Shown: positions 8,058-16,312 of the stretch, one piece after another | Position numbering within the stretch: position 1 is the stretch's first letter | How the letters are laid out: the number at the start of each line of letters is the position of its first letter | Source of the DNA: Albidovulum sp. | GTDB taxonomy: Bacteria > Pseudomonadota > Alphaproteobacteria > Rhodobacterales > Rhodobacteraceae | Length of the DNA stretch: 42,856 bases | Direction: 5' to 3' | Assembly (NCBI GenBank): GCA_030837825.1 | Contig: JAUQYB010000053.1 | Coordinates: 1-42,856 of the forward strand | The notes under the pieces: model-generated | What the model saw: the letters and a program-made list of their open reading frames with translations, nothing else | Told to the model about the DNA's origin: nothing | Database searches by the model: none | Translations under genes and position numbers: made by a program

Positions 8058-8627
8058 ATGACAGATCTGACGAACTCGGGTTTCACTCGGCGTGGGCTTC
8101 TTGCGGTCTTTGCGGCAACAGCCGTCGCCGCCGCCCCCACCTGCTCGAATGCCTTCGGGCTCCTGCGCGGGGCGGGCGATGTCCGGCGCATCCGGATGTA
8201 TTCGGGCCGCACCGGCGAGACGATGAACACCATCTACTGGATCGAGGGCGAATACATCCCCGAGGCGCTGAACGAGATCACCTACTTCATGCGCGACTGG
8301 CGCTCCGACAAGACCAAGGAGATCGACCCGCGCACGCTCGACATCGCCGCCGCCGCGCACCGGCTTCTGGACGTGAGCGAACCCTACATGCTTCTGTCGG
8401 GCTACCGGACGCCGCAGACCAATGCGATGCTCCGGTCCTCCTCGCGCGGGGTGGCCAAGAACTCGCTGCACATGCGGGGCCAGGCGGCCGACCTCAGGCT
8501 GCGCTCGCGCAGCGTGAGCCAGATGTATCGCGCCGCCGCGGCCTGCGAGGCAGGCGGCGTCGGCAAGTATTCGCGGTCGAACTTCGTCCACATGGACTGT
8601 GGCCCGATCCGCACCTGGGGCGCCTGA
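8058..8627 (+). CDS. DUF882 / YcbK-like peptidase (M15-type fold), Tat-exported
   Basis: This 189-residue protein has a twin-arginine signal (FTRRGLLAVFAATAVAAA) and one DUF882 domain of the peptidase M15_2 superfamily. Zn-ligand motifs are visible: HMRGQAADLRL, with its His and Asp, and a terminal NFVHMDCGPIRTW His. The related E. coli gene mepK/ycbK lies next to the L,D-transpeptidase gene ycbB, and MepK cleaves 3-3 cross-links. Here the two genes are also adjacent but divergent, so this protein probably trims the cross-links its neighbour makes. That role is inference from family and context. The start at 8058 is chosen for the Tat signal; earlier in-frame codons lie in the AT-rich promoter region. 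Confidence 0.88.
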   Translation: MTDLTNSGFTRRGLLAVFAATAVAAAPTCSNAFGLLRGAGDVRRIRMYSGRTGETMNTIYWIEGEYIPEALNEITYFMRDWRSDKTKEIDPRTLDIAAAAHRLLDVSEPYMLLSGYRTPQTNAMLRSSSRGVAKNSLHMRGQAADLRLRSRSVSQMYRAAAACEAGGVGKYSRSNFVHMDCGPIRTWGA

Positions 8628-8655
8628 GACCCCGCTTTTCCTGAAGGTTCCGCCA

Positions 8656-8686
8656 GAACGGCGCCCGGTCCTCCGCGGCGCCGTTC
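8656..8686. terminator. Hairpin between convergent DUF882 and modC genes
   Basis: A perfect 10-bp stem has arms GAACGGCGCC (8656-8665) and GGCGCCGTTC (8677-8686) around an 11-base loop. It sits in the short gap between convergent genes. The T-run is poor on both sides, so it is a weak intrinsic or mRNA-3'-end-stabilising hairpin that may serve both transcripts. Confidence 0.5.
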
Positions 8687-8691
8687 GGCTT

Positions 8692-9798
8692 TCAGGGTTC
8701 CAGCCCACCCGGCCGGCCGGTGCCGATGTCGCCAGGCGCGACCGAGACCGACTTGATCACCGCATGGGCGGTCACGCCCGGCGCGAGGCCGAGGGCGGCG
8801 GCGGAGCGGCGGGTGATCCGGGCCAGCACCCTTCCCGCGGCGGTATCGAGCGCGACGATCGCGCCCGGCCCCCCGCCCGCGCGCACCTCGTGAACCGTCC
8901 CGGCCAGGATGTTGAGCGCCGACAGCCCCTCGGGCCGCGTGCGCGACAGGATCACGTCATGCGCCGCGATCCGCACGCGGAGCGTGGTCCCGACGGCCTG
9001 CGACAGGTGCGGCAGTAGGAGCGGCTGGCCGCCGGCCCTGAGTTCGGTGAGGCCGTCGGCATGATGGGCGGCGATCGTCGCCACCAGCACCGCGCCGGCA
9101 TCGCGCGTGCCCGCCGGCAGCACCGAAGGGTCGCCCAGCACCTCGGCCACCGGCCCCTGCCCGACGACCCGGCCGACCTCGAGCGCCACCACCGTCGTGG
9201 CCAGCCGCGCCACTTCGGAAACCGCGTGGGTGACGTAGAGGATCGGCACCGCCATTTCGTCGCGCAGCCGCTCGAAATAGGGAAGGATCTCGGCCTTGCG
9301 CGCATCGTCGAGCGCGGCCAGCGGTTCGTCGGCGAGAATCAGCGCCGGCCGGGCCAGAAGCGCCCGGCCGATGGCGACACGTTGCTTCTCGCCGCCCGAC
9401 AGCGCGCCAGGCCGGCGGTCGAGCAGATGGCCGATGCCGAGAAGGTCGACCACCCGGCCGAACTCCTCGCGCCCTGCATCACGCGGCGCGAACCAGGCGC
9501 CGTAGCGCAGGTTCTGGCGCACCGTCAGATGCGGGAACAGCCGCCCCTCCTGGAAGATGCAGCCGAGCCGGCGGCGGTGCGGCGGCACGGCGATGCCCCG
9601 CGCGGTGTCGAGAAGGCACCGGCCATCGACGGTGATCCGCCCTTCGTCGGGCCGGAAAAGCCCGGCGACCGCATTGACGACCGTGGTCTTGCCGCAGCCC
9701 GACCGGCCGAAGAGAACGGTGATGCCGGCCGGCGCCTCGAACGCCGCATCGAGCGCGAAGCCCGGGAAGCGGTGGCGTATCGCGACCGAAAGCGTCAT
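8692..9798 (-). CDS. modC: Molybdate ABC transporter ATP-binding protein
   Basis: ModC powers molybdate uptake at the cytoplasmic face of the ModB dimer. Walker A is GRSGCGKT (31-38), the ABC signature LSGGEKQR (133-140) and Walker B LILADEP (153-159). A TOBE/Mop-like domain at about 290-360 can bind oxyanion and feed back on transport. The length of 368 residues is normal. The ATG at 9798 (MTLSVAIRH) overlaps the end of modB by four bases; an open frame continues far upstream, but that part is modB read out of frame. Being last of modA-modB-modC on minus supports the call. Confidence 0.95.
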   Translation of the reverse strand: MTLSVAIRHRFPGFALDAAFEAPAGITVLFGRSGCGKTTVVNAVAGLFRPDEGRITVDGRCLLDTARGIAVPPHRRRLGCIFQEGRLFPHLTVRQNLRYGAWFAPRDAGREEFGRVVDLLGIGHLLDRRPGALSGGEKQRVAIGRALLARPALILADEPLAALDDARKAEILPYFERLRDEMAVPILYVTHAVSEVARLATTVVALEVGRVVGQGPVAEVLGDPSVLPAGTRDAGAVLVATIAAHHADGLTELRAGGQPLLLPHLSQAVGTTLRVRIAAHDVILSRTRPEGLSALNILAGTVHEVRAGGGPGAIVALDTAAGRVLARITRRSAAALGLAPGVTAHAVIKSVSVAPGDIGTGRPGGLEP

Positions 9799-10493
9799 GC
9801 GCCGGAAATCCGCCGGGCCACGCGCCGGCCCGTCCACTCCGACAGAAGAAGCGCCGCCATCGCGACCGCCAGCGCGACAAGCACCAGCCTGCCCGCCTGC
9901 GCCTCGCCGCCCGGCACCTGCAGGAAGCTGTAGATCGCCGTCGGCAGGGTCTGGGTCTGGCCGGGGATGTTCGACACGAAGGTGATCGTGGCACCGAACT
10001 CTCCCATCGCCTTGGCGAAGGACAGGATCGCCCCGGCAAGGACGCCGGGCAGGATCAGCGGCAGGGTCACGGTGAAAAAGACCCAGGGCCGCGAGGCGCC
10101 AAGCGTTCCCGCCGCCTGCTCCAGCTTCGGGTCCACCGCCTCGATCGCCAGCCGGATCGTCCGCACCATCAGCGGGAATCCCATCACCGCGGCGGCGAGC
10201 GCCGCGCCGGTCCAGCGGAAGGCGAAGACGATGCCGAACCAGTCCTCGAGGAACTGGCCGGCATAGCCCTTCCGCCCGAAGGTCAGGAGAAGCAGGTAGC
10301 CCGTCACCACCGGCGGCAGGATCAGCGGCAGGTGCACCAGCCCGTTCAGCACCTGCTTGCCCCAGAACTCCCGCCGCGCGAGGAGGTAGGCGATGGCGAT
10401 GCCGGGGGGAAGGCTCGCCGCGACGGCGACCGTCGCGACGCGCAGGCTCAGCGTCACTGCGCGCCACTCCTCCGGGGTAAGCCAGTCGGTCAT
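9795..10493 (-). CDS. modB: Molybdate ABC transporter permease
   Basis: A 232-residue inner-membrane permease with about five to six hydrophobic segments. The permease EAA-type loop is GTLGASRPWVFFTVTLPLILPGVLAG, with the conserved Gly. The motif LPLILPPVVTGYLLL is characteristic of ModB. It forms the membrane channel for ModA-delivered molybdate, energised by ModC. Its stop overlaps the modC start by four bases and it follows modA by 23 bases, so the three genes form one transcript. Confidence 0.95.
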   Translation of the reverse strand: MTDWLTPEEWRAVTLSLRVATVAVAASLPPGIAIAYLLARREFWGKQVLNGLVHLPLILPPVVTGYLLLLTFGRKGYAGQFLEDWFGIVFAFRWTGAALAAAVMGFPLMVRTIRLAIEAVDPKLEQAAGTLGASRPWVFFTVTLPLILPGVLAGAILSFAKAMGEFGATITFVSNIPGQTQTLPTAIYSFLQVPGGEAQAGRLVLVALAVAMAALLLSEWTGRRVARRISGA

Positions 10494-10516
10494 CCAGCCT
10501 CGCGTCGGGGGCCCGT

Positions 10517-11302
10517 TCAGTCGAGAACGGCGAAGCCCTCGGCGGCGAACTTGGCATCGCCCGCGTCGGAAGACAACGTCTCGAAGAAGGCCCGGTCGGC
10601 CGGGTCGGCCGCGCCTTTCAGCAGAGCGCCGGGGTAGAGGATGGCGGGATGGCTGTCGGCCGGGAAGGTGCCGACGACGGTCACGTCGTCATCGGCGACC
10701 GCATCCGTCGCATAGACGATGCCATAGGGCGCCTCTCCGGTCGAGACGAGGGCGAGGGCGGCGCGCACGTTGTCGGCCTGTGCGACCGAGGGCTCCACCG
10801 CTGCCCAGACGCCGAGGCTTTCCAGCGCAGCCTTGCCGTATTGCCCCGCCGGCACGGAATCGACCAGCGCCATCGCGATCTTCTCGTCGCCCAGAAGCCC
10901 CTTCAGGTCGAAGCCCGGCCCGATCTCGACCGGTGCCGCGTCCTTGCCGTGGGCGATCAGGACGAGCGTGTTGCCAAGCAGGTCCTTGCGCGTGCCGTCG
11001 ACGACCAGGCCGGCCTTCTCGACCTCGTCCATCCAGTTTTCCGCGGCCGAGACGAAGATGTCGGCCGGGGCGCCTTCGATGATCTGCTTGGCGAGCGCGT
11101 TCGATCCGGCATAGCTGATCGTGACGGTGTTCCCCGTTGCGGCCTGATAGTCGGCGGCGACGGCATCGAGCGCGTTCTTCAACGATGCGGCGGCGAAGAC
11201 CACGACCTCTTCGGCGGCAACCGGCGTGGCGCCGGCCCCCGAAAGCGCGATTGCCAGGCCCGCCGCGGCCGTCAGCGCTCGAAAGGAAGACTGCATCACC
11301 AT
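10517..11302 (-). CDS. modA: Molybdate-binding periplasmic protein
   Basis: A 261-residue solute-binding protein with a Sec signal (hydrophobic core LTAAAGLAIALSGAGA, cleavage near VAAEE). The mature N-terminus VVVFAAASLKNALDAVAADY matches ModA, where the AAASL serine contacts molybdate. Further family motifs are YAGSNALAKQI and PADIFVSAAENWMDEV. The start at 11302 is chosen because AGAGGG lies 7 bases ahead. An in-frame codon at 11338 would place the start inside the operator palindrome and is unlikely. It is preceded by modE and by a ModE-type operator. Confidence 0.93.
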   Translation of the reverse strand: MVMQSSFRALTAAAGLAIALSGAGATPVAAEEVVVFAAASLKNALDAVAADYQAATGNTVTISYAGSNALAKQIIEGAPADIFVSAAENWMDEVEKAGLVVDGTRKDLLGNTLVLIAHGKDAAPVEIGPGFDLKGLLGDEKIAMALVDSVPAGQYGKAALESLGVWAAVEPSVAQADNVRAALALVSTGEAPYGIVYATDAVADDDVTVVGTFPADSHPAILYPGALLKGAADPADRAFFETLSSDAGDAKFAAEGFAVLD

Positions 11303-11318
11303 GCCGGAACCCTCTTGT

Positions 11319-11342
11319 TGATATGTTTCAGGAAACATATCG
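11319..11342. promoter_or_regulatory. ModE-type operator upstream of modA
   Basis: Half-sites TGATATGT (11319-11326) and ACATATCG (11335-11342) flank an 8-base spacer; the inner 22 bases are a near-perfect palindrome. The geometry, two 8-base arms 8 bases apart, and the TATGT/ACATA core match the E. coli ModE operator (CGTTATAT-N8-ACATAACG, from general knowledge). It sits between modE and the modA ribosome site, where bound ModE would block modABC transcription when molybdate is plentiful. Confidence 0.65.
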
Positions 11343-11367
11343 CAGAGCGGCCGGGGGCGTTCAAGCG

Positions 11368-11748
11368 TTATTTCTTGCCGGGAATATCCCTCAGCATCGA
11401 CCGAAGTGCCGCCAGCCGCGCCGCGCCCGCCTCGGCGGCGATTTCCTCGAGCTTGCGGTAGTGCGCGAGAACCGCCTCGCCGGTGCCGGTCAGCCGCGCG
11501 CCGCCGCCCTTCGCCCCGCCCCGCACCGACTCGACGAGTGGCGCGCGGAAGGCCGCGTTCATCTCCTCGACCAGCGACCAGGCGCGCTTGTAGCTCATGC
11601 TCATCGCCCGGCCCGCGGCGGCGATCGACCCGGTCGCGCGGATGCCCTCCAGCAGGTCCGCCTTGCCCGGCCCCAGCATCGCATCCTCGAACAGGATCCG
11701 TATCCTGAGGCGCGGTGCATTCGGCATGGGCTTGGTCACGTCATCCAT
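11368..11748 (-). CDS. modE: ModE-type molybdate regulator lacking the molybdate-binding domains
   Basis: This 126-residue protein contains only the winged-helix DNA-binding domain of ModE. Residues 16-75 include GIRATGSIAAAGRAMSMSYK and WSLVEEMN, the classical ModE recognition region. A Gly/Lys wing follows (RGGAKGGGARLTGTG), then a C-terminal helix for dimerisation. The two TOBE/Mop domains that sense molybdate in E. coli ModE (about 262 residues) are absent, so sensing must occur otherwise, or the protein binds constitutively. The ATG at 11748 is preferred; a TTG start at 11784 is possible but would lie in the promoter. It is followed by modABC on the same strand with an operator between. 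Confidence 0.9.
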   Translation of the reverse strand: MDDVTKPMPNAPRLRIRILFEDAMLGPGKADLLEGIRATGSIAAAGRAMSMSYKRAWSLVEEMNAAFRAPLVESVRGGAKGGGARLTGTGEAVLAHYRKLEEIAAEAGAARLAALRSMLRDIPGKK

Positions 11749-11754
11749 TCCATA

Positions 11755-11784
11755 ACTATGCGAGCCGGGGCTTTCGCCATGCAA
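11755..11784 (-). promoter_or_regulatory. Candidate promoter of modE, probably leaderless
   Basis: On the minus strand TTGCAT (11784-11779) and CATAGT (11760-11755) are 18 bases apart. The -10 box ends six bases before the modE ATG, and no ribosome site precedes that ATG, so transcription would start at or next to the start codon. Boxes match consensus only in part. Confidence 0.35.
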
Positions 11785-11816
11785 GCCCTATCGCACGGGG
11801 CCGTCCGCGTCCCCGG

Positions 11817-13382
11817 TCAGCCGAAGCGCAGGTCGATCAGCGACGGGCCGTCCAGCGCCAGCGACCGCGCCAGCGCGGCGTGCAGCTCTTCGACCGTGGC
11901 GATAGCCTCGGCCGCCACGCCGAAGCCCCTGGCCAGCGCCGGCCAGTCCAGCGCGGGGCGGTCAAGGCTCATCATGTCGCGCGCGGTCTGGCCGGGTTGG
12001 GCGCCGACCTTGGCATATTCGCCCAGCAGGATCGCATAGGCGCGGTTGTTGAACAGCAGCGTGGTCACCGGCAGGTTTTCCCGCGCCTGGGTCCAGAGCG
12101 CCTGGAGCGTGTAGGCGGCCGAGCCGTCGGCCTGAAGCGTCACCACCCGCCGGTCGGGCCGGCCGATCGCCCGCGCGCCGACCGCGGCGCCGGTCGCCAG
12201 CGGGATGCCGCCGCCGATCGCGCCGCCGGTCACCGTCAGCCAGTCGACCGGCGCGGCATGGGGCATGACCGCGGCAAATCCGCCGCCGAGCGTCAGCGCC
12301 TCGTTCACGACGATCGCGTCCTCGGGCAGCAGGCGCGCGACGGTGGCGGCGACGTTTTCCGGCGTGATCAGGCCGGACCCCGCCGGAATGCCGCCCGGCG
12401 TGGCCGGGACCGCCGCCGGGGCGGCGCCCAGGTCGGCAGCCAGCGCCCGCAGCGCGGCGGCGGCGTCCTGGTCGGGGCGCGACAGGGTGATCACCTCGGC
12501 ATCGGGCCGGTGCATCAGGCTTGGCCGGCCCGGATAGAGGAAGAACCCGACCGGCGGCGGGCAGTTGACCAGGATCACCACATCGAAGGGTGCAAGCTGG
12601 CGGATCGCGTCATCGACCGGATAGGCGACCGTGGGCAGCGCCAGCCGCCCGCGCCCGCGCGGGATCGCGGCGATCATCGGGCTGCCGATCAGGTCCGCCC
12701 CCGTGGCACGCGCGAGGCCGGCCAGCAGCGGGTGCAGTTCCTCCACCACCGCCGGGGTGCCGAGCAGGATCACCGCCCGCCGGCCCGAGCGCAACGCCCG
12801 GGCCACACGGGCAACCGCCCCCGGATCGGGCGGCAGTGGCGCGGCCGGGGCCAGCGGCGGCGCGGCCACGCCGCCCCGGCCCCAGGACACGTCGGCGGGC
12901 AGGACGAGGCTTGCCACCCGCCCGTAGCCCGATCCCGCCGCCGCAAGCCCGCGGGCCGCATCGGCGCCGATCCGCGCCGGATCGCGGCCGAAGGCGTGCC
13001 AGTCCGACCCCGCGCCGGCCAGCGCGTCGACATCGGCGGTCAGCGGGCTGTCATGGGCGACATGGGGCAGCGCATGGTCGCCGACGATGTTGAGGATGCC
13101 GCTGCCGGCGCGCCGGGCGTTGTGCAGGTTGGCGATGCCGTTCGCAAGGCCCGGCCCGCAATGCAGAAGCGTCGCGGCCGGCCGGCGGGTCACCCGGAAA
13201 TAGCCGTCGGCCATCCCGGTCACGGCATTTTCCTGCAAGCCCAGCACGCAGCGGATGCCCGGGATGCGGTCGAGTGCGGCGACGAAATGCATCTCGCTGG
13301 TGCCGGGGTTGGCGAAACAGGTATCGACCCCGCCGGCGATCAGCGTGCGCACCAGCGCCTCTGCCCCGGTATCCCCGCTCAT
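11817..13382 (-). CDS. Thiamine-diphosphate-dependent enzyme, acetolactate synthase/benzoylformate decarboxylase-like
   Basis: This 521-residue enzyme has the standard three-domain ThDP fold. The N-terminal PYR domain carries the cofactor-activating Glu51 in GLQENAVTGMADG. A central domain covers about 190-320. The C-terminal PP domain carries the ThDP/Mg motif, ADGSAAYTL followed by LLFNNRAY. Databases usually call such proteins 'acetolactate synthase large subunit', but no regulatory subunit is adjacent and the operon is catabolic. A 2-oxo acid decarboxylase, carboligase or 2-hydroxyacyl-CoA lyase is therefore as likely. There is no extended CoA-binding tail. Its start overlaps the end of the acyl-CoA synthetase gene by four bases, so the two are coupled. 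Confidence 0.85.
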   Translation of the reverse strand: MSGDTGAEALVRTLIAGGVDTCFANPGTSEMHFVAALDRIPGIRCVLGLQENAVTGMADGYFRVTRRPAATLLHCGPGLANGIANLHNARRAGSGILNIVGDHALPHVAHDSPLTADVDALAGAGSDWHAFGRDPARIGADAARGLAAAGSGYGRVASLVLPADVSWGRGGVAAPPLAPAAPLPPDPGAVARVARALRSGRRAVILLGTPAVVEELHPLLAGLARATGADLIGSPMIAAIPRGRGRLALPTVAYPVDDAIRQLAPFDVVILVNCPPPVGFFLYPGRPSLMHRPDAEVITLSRPDQDAAAALRALAADLGAAPAAVPATPGGIPAGSGLITPENVAATVARLLPEDAIVVNEALTLGGGFAAVMPHAAPVDWLTVTGGAIGGGIPLATGAAVGARAIGRPDRRVVTLQADGSAAYTLQALWTQARENLPVTTLLFNNRAYAILLGEYAKVGAQPGQTARDMMSLDRPALDWPALARGFGVAAEAIATVEELHAALARSLALDGPSLIDLRFG

Positions 13383-15547
13383 GGTTTCGCCGGGCCTCCG
13401 GCGCCCTGCCCCGGGCCTTCCGGCCCCGCAGCCTCGACGATCAGCGCATCCACCGCAACCGCCCCGCCTTCGTGCACCATCAGCGGGTTGACATCCAGCT
13501 CTGCCAGCCGGTCGCGGTTCGCCGCGGCATAGTCCGCGACCGCCATCACCGCATCCACGATCCTGTCGAGCGGCGCGCGCGCCCGGCCACGGAACCCGTC
13601 GAGCAGCGCGAAGGCCCTGAGCCGCCTGAGCGCCGCCTCGACCTCTTCGCGCGTGACCGGCAAAAGCAGCGTCGCGGCGTCCTTCATCAGGTCGACGAAG
13701 ATGCCGCCGGCGCCGATCACCAGCACCATCCCGAACAGCGGATCGCGCTTGACGCCGACGATCAGCTCGGCCAGCGGCGGCGGCTGCATCGGCTCCAGCA
13801 GGAAGGTGTCGAGCACCAGCCCCGGCCGGTGCCGCGCCACGCTTGCCACCATCCGTTCGGCCGCCGCCACCGCCTCGGCGCGTGTCGCCAGGCCCAGCGC
13901 CACGCCGCCGACCTCGGTCTTGTGGGTCAGATCGTCGTGCAGCGCCTTCAGCGCCATCGGCCCGGCAAGGGTTTCGGGCAGGGCGCGAAGGCCCCCGAGC
14001 GTCAGCACCCGGCCTTCGGGGATGGCCAGCCCGTGGGCGGCCAGCCGGCGCTTCGCCTCGGCCTCGTTGACGCTGCGCGGCGGGCCGGCAAGCGGCGTGA
14101 CGGCATGGGGCGGTGCGGCATTCGCCGCCGGGCCGGCGGCGCAATAGCGCGCCCAGCGGGCGATCACCCCGGCCGCGTCATGCAGGCCCTGAAGCGGCAC
14201 GATGCCGGCGGCGATCATCGCCCGGGCGGCTTCGGGCGTGATGCCGGCGGTGTTGACCGAGGCATGGAACACCGGCTTGCCGCTGGCCTTGCCGGCCGCC
14301 GCAAGCGCGCGGTCCATCGCCTCTTGCGCCGTGGTGTCCCGGTAGGGCGAGCCTGCGAGCGGGTATTCGATCACCAGCATCCCGGCGTCGACCTGATCCG
14401 ACAGCATCGCCGTGAACATCGGGGTCAGCAGCTTTTCGTTGCCCCAGTAGCCGGCGGTGAAGTCGAGCGGGTTCGAGACATGGCCATAGGAGGGCAGCAT
14501 CGGCTTGATCACCGCCACCGCCGCGGCGTCCGGCTGCGGCAGGTCAAGCCCGGCGAACGAACAGTAGTCCGCCGCCAGCCCGTTGTCGCCGCCCGAACTG
14601 GAAAAGACCGCCATCCGCGGCCCCGCAACCGGCGCGGCCAGCGAGGCGAGCTTCATCATTTCCAGAAACTGCGGCACGGTATCGGTGCCGATCACCCCGA
14701 GCCGGTCGAACAGCGCGTCGTAATAGTCGTTCTGCCCGGCAAGCGAACTGGTGTGGCTGGCCGCCATCGCCGCGCCGAGGTCGGACCGGCCCGACCGGCA
14801 GGCGATCACCGGCACGCGCTTCAGCCGGGCGCGCAGGCAGGCATGGGAAAAGGCCGGCACGTCGCGGATGCCTTCCATGAACAGGCCGATGCAGGTGACG
14901 TTCGGGTCATCGACCAGGAAGTCGATGTAATCCTCGAACCCGAGCACCGCCTGATTGCCGGCGCTGACCAGGTAGGAAAACGGCACCGAGCGGTCGTTTG
15001 ACACGAAATGGCTGGTGACATTGCCGCTTTGCGAGATCACCGCCGCGCCACGGGTGCCGGGCAGCGACGGATAGGGCGCCGGCCAGATGCTGCCGTGGTT
15101 GACATAGTTGACCAGCCCGTAGCAGTTCGGCCCGACCACCGCCATGTCGCCCGAGGCGGCGATGAAGGCGCGGTTGCGTTCGGCCCCGGCCGCGCCGATT
15201 TCCGAAAAGCCCGAGGCGTAGCAGACCGCACCGCCCGCCCCCATCTCGCGCAGTTCGTCAAGTGCTGCGATGGTTGCCTCGGCATTGACGGCAAGGAACA
15301 CCGCGTCGGGCGGCTCCGGCAGGTCGGCGATCCGGCGCACGCAGGCGTAGCCCTCCATCTCGTCCCGGCGGGGATGGACGACATCGACCGCGCCGGCGAA
15401 GGGCTGCATCCGCAGGGTGGCGAGCGTCCGTTCCGCCTGCCCGCCGCCGATGAAGGCCATGCGGCGGGGGGCAAGCAGCCGCCCGAGGTTGCGGCGCAGC
15501 GCCGGGCGCAGGCGGGGGCGGGACGGGTCCGGGCAGGTGGTCGTCAT
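13379..15547 (-). CDS. NDP-forming acyl-CoA synthetase (acetate-CoA ligase family)
   Basis: This 722-residue single-chain enzyme activates a carboxylic acid to its CoA ester with ATP, giving ADP. It has a CoA-binding domain (about 25-135, starting MAFIGGGQAER), a succinyl-CoA-synthetase-like flavodoxin region (about 165-300, AAVISQSGNVTSHF), and phospho-relay His265 in AASHTSSLAG. A C-terminal ATP-grasp domain covers about 510-715 (LTHKTEVGGVALGL, GAGGIFVDLMKDAATLL, LDVNPLMV). The start at 15547 (MTTTCPDPSR) gives the normal family length. It lies 50 bases after the TetR gene and overlaps the ThDP-enzyme gene. Its place in a crotonase/acyl-CoA dehydrogenase operon suggests it activates the imported substrate. 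Confidence 0.9.
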   Translation of the reverse strand: MTTTCPDPSRPRLRPALRRNLGRLLAPRRMAFIGGGQAERTLATLRMQPFAGAVDVVHPRRDEMEGYACVRRIADLPEPPDAVFLAVNAEATIAALDELREMGAGGAVCYASGFSEIGAAGAERNRAFIAASGDMAVVGPNCYGLVNYVNHGSIWPAPYPSLPGTRGAAVISQSGNVTSHFVSNDRSVPFSYLVSAGNQAVLGFEDYIDFLVDDPNVTCIGLFMEGIRDVPAFSHACLRARLKRVPVIACRSGRSDLGAAMAASHTSSLAGQNDYYDALFDRLGVIGTDTVPQFLEMMKLASLAAPVAGPRMAVFSSSGGDNGLAADYCSFAGLDLPQPDAAAVAVIKPMLPSYGHVSNPLDFTAGYWGNEKLLTPMFTAMLSDQVDAGMLVIEYPLAGSPYRDTTAQEAMDRALAAAGKASGKPVFHASVNTAGITPEAARAMIAAGIVPLQGLHDAAGVIARWARYCAAGPAANAAPPHAVTPLAGPPRSVNEAEAKRRLAAHGLAIPEGRVLTLGGLRALPETLAGPMALKALHDDLTHKTEVGGVALGLATRAEAVAAAERMVASVARHRPGLVLDTFLLEPMQPPPLAELIVGVKRDPLFGMVLVIGAGGIFVDLMKDAATLLLPVTREEVEAALRRLRAFALLDGFRGRARAPLDRIVDAVMAVADYAAANRDRLAELDVNPLMVHEGGAVAVDALIVEAAGPEGPGQGAGGPAKP

Positions 15548-15597
15548 GGCCTTGGGGGTTCCTCTGGAAGGGTGGCCGCCGGGGTCGCCGGCCCGGC

Positions 15598-16275
15598 CTA
15601 GTGCTCGATCTGCGGCAAGGGCGCGGTGGTGTCGAAATGGCTCAGGTCGATGTCGGGGGTCAGCGGGTATTTCGCCGGATCCTCGCCGAACTGTTCGCAC
15701 AGCCACTTGCGCAGGATCACGCGGCAGTCTTCCTGGCTGTAGCTTTCCTCCATCACCCAGCCGAGCCAGAGCCCGTCGATAAGCTGGGTGAGCGTGATCG
15801 CCGCCAGCCGGGTGTCCATCACCAGCCCGCGTTCGCGCGCGGCGGCGGAAATGCGGTGCTGGATATTGGTGCGGTAGCGGCCCCAGAGGTCGCGGTGCAT
15901 CCGCAAGACCTCGGGCAGCATGAAGGCGGCGCTGAAGTAATGGACCATCATCCGTTCGAACCCGGTATCGCGCAGGAAGGGCACGCTGGCCGAATGGAGA
16001 AGCTTGCCGAAATGGCCGCCGCTGCGGGTCGACCAGACGACATGGCGGAAGAAATCGTCGACGTTCTGGAGGTAATACTTGTGCGCGACGATCAGCAGAT
16101 CGTCCTTGTTGGCGAAGTAATGGCTGATCAGCCCGCGCGACAGGCCGCTTTCGTCGCTGATCGTGTTGATGGTGGAATTGATGTAGCCGTGCTTGCGCAA
16201 CGACTTGAGCGTCGCGACGATCAGCTCCGCCCGCCTCGCCTCGCTGGTTTCCCGCATTTTCGTCGCGCGCTTCAT
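15598..16275 (-). CDS. TetR-family transcriptional regulator
   Basis: This 225-residue protein has an N-terminal TetR helix-turn-helix at about 14-62 (TINTISDESGLSRGLISHYF, ANKDDLL) and a helical ligand-binding C-terminal domain that resembles BetI/AcrR-like members (LIDGLWLGWVMEE). It is encoded inside the catabolic operon, between the acyl-CoA dehydrogenase and the acyl-CoA synthetase. It therefore probably senses a pathway acyl-CoA or the substrate and represses the operon. The twin inverted repeats at 24359-24418, at the promoter end of the operon, are its most likely target; that link is inference. Confidence 0.88.
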   Translation of the reverse strand: MKRATKMRETSEARRAELIVATLKSLRKHGYINSTINTISDESGLSRGLISHYFANKDDLLIVAHKYYLQNVDDFFRHVVWSTRSGGHFGKLLHSASVPFLRDTGFERMMVHYFSAAFMLPEVLRMHRDLWGRYRTNIQHRISAAARERGLVMDTRLAAITLTQLIDGLWLGWVMEESYSQEDCRVILRKWLCEQFGEDPAKYPLTPDIDLSHFDTTAPLPQIEH

Positions 16276-16312
16276 GCCGTTCCTTTCGCCACCGCCACCG
16301 TCCGGTCCCCGC

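Noticed and set aside
3319..8061. A 1580-codon open frame on the plus strand
   Set aside because: It is antisense to fabF, ACP, lpxD and the L,D-transpeptidase, all with intact motifs. Composition (His/Arg/Pro/Asp-rich) is typical of a high-GC shadow frame.
8052..8708. Minus-strand frame opposite the DUF882 gene
   Set aside because: The plus strand carries a Tat signal and peptidase motifs; the minus frame has no recognisable domain.
8692..10557. Apparent 621-residue ModC with a long N-terminal extension
   Set aside because: The extension is modB read in another frame. ModC homology begins exactly at the ATG at 9798.
13274..15001. Long plus-strand frame opposite the acyl-CoA synthetase
   Set aside because: Shadow frame; the minus strand carries complete CoA-binding and ATP-grasp motifs.
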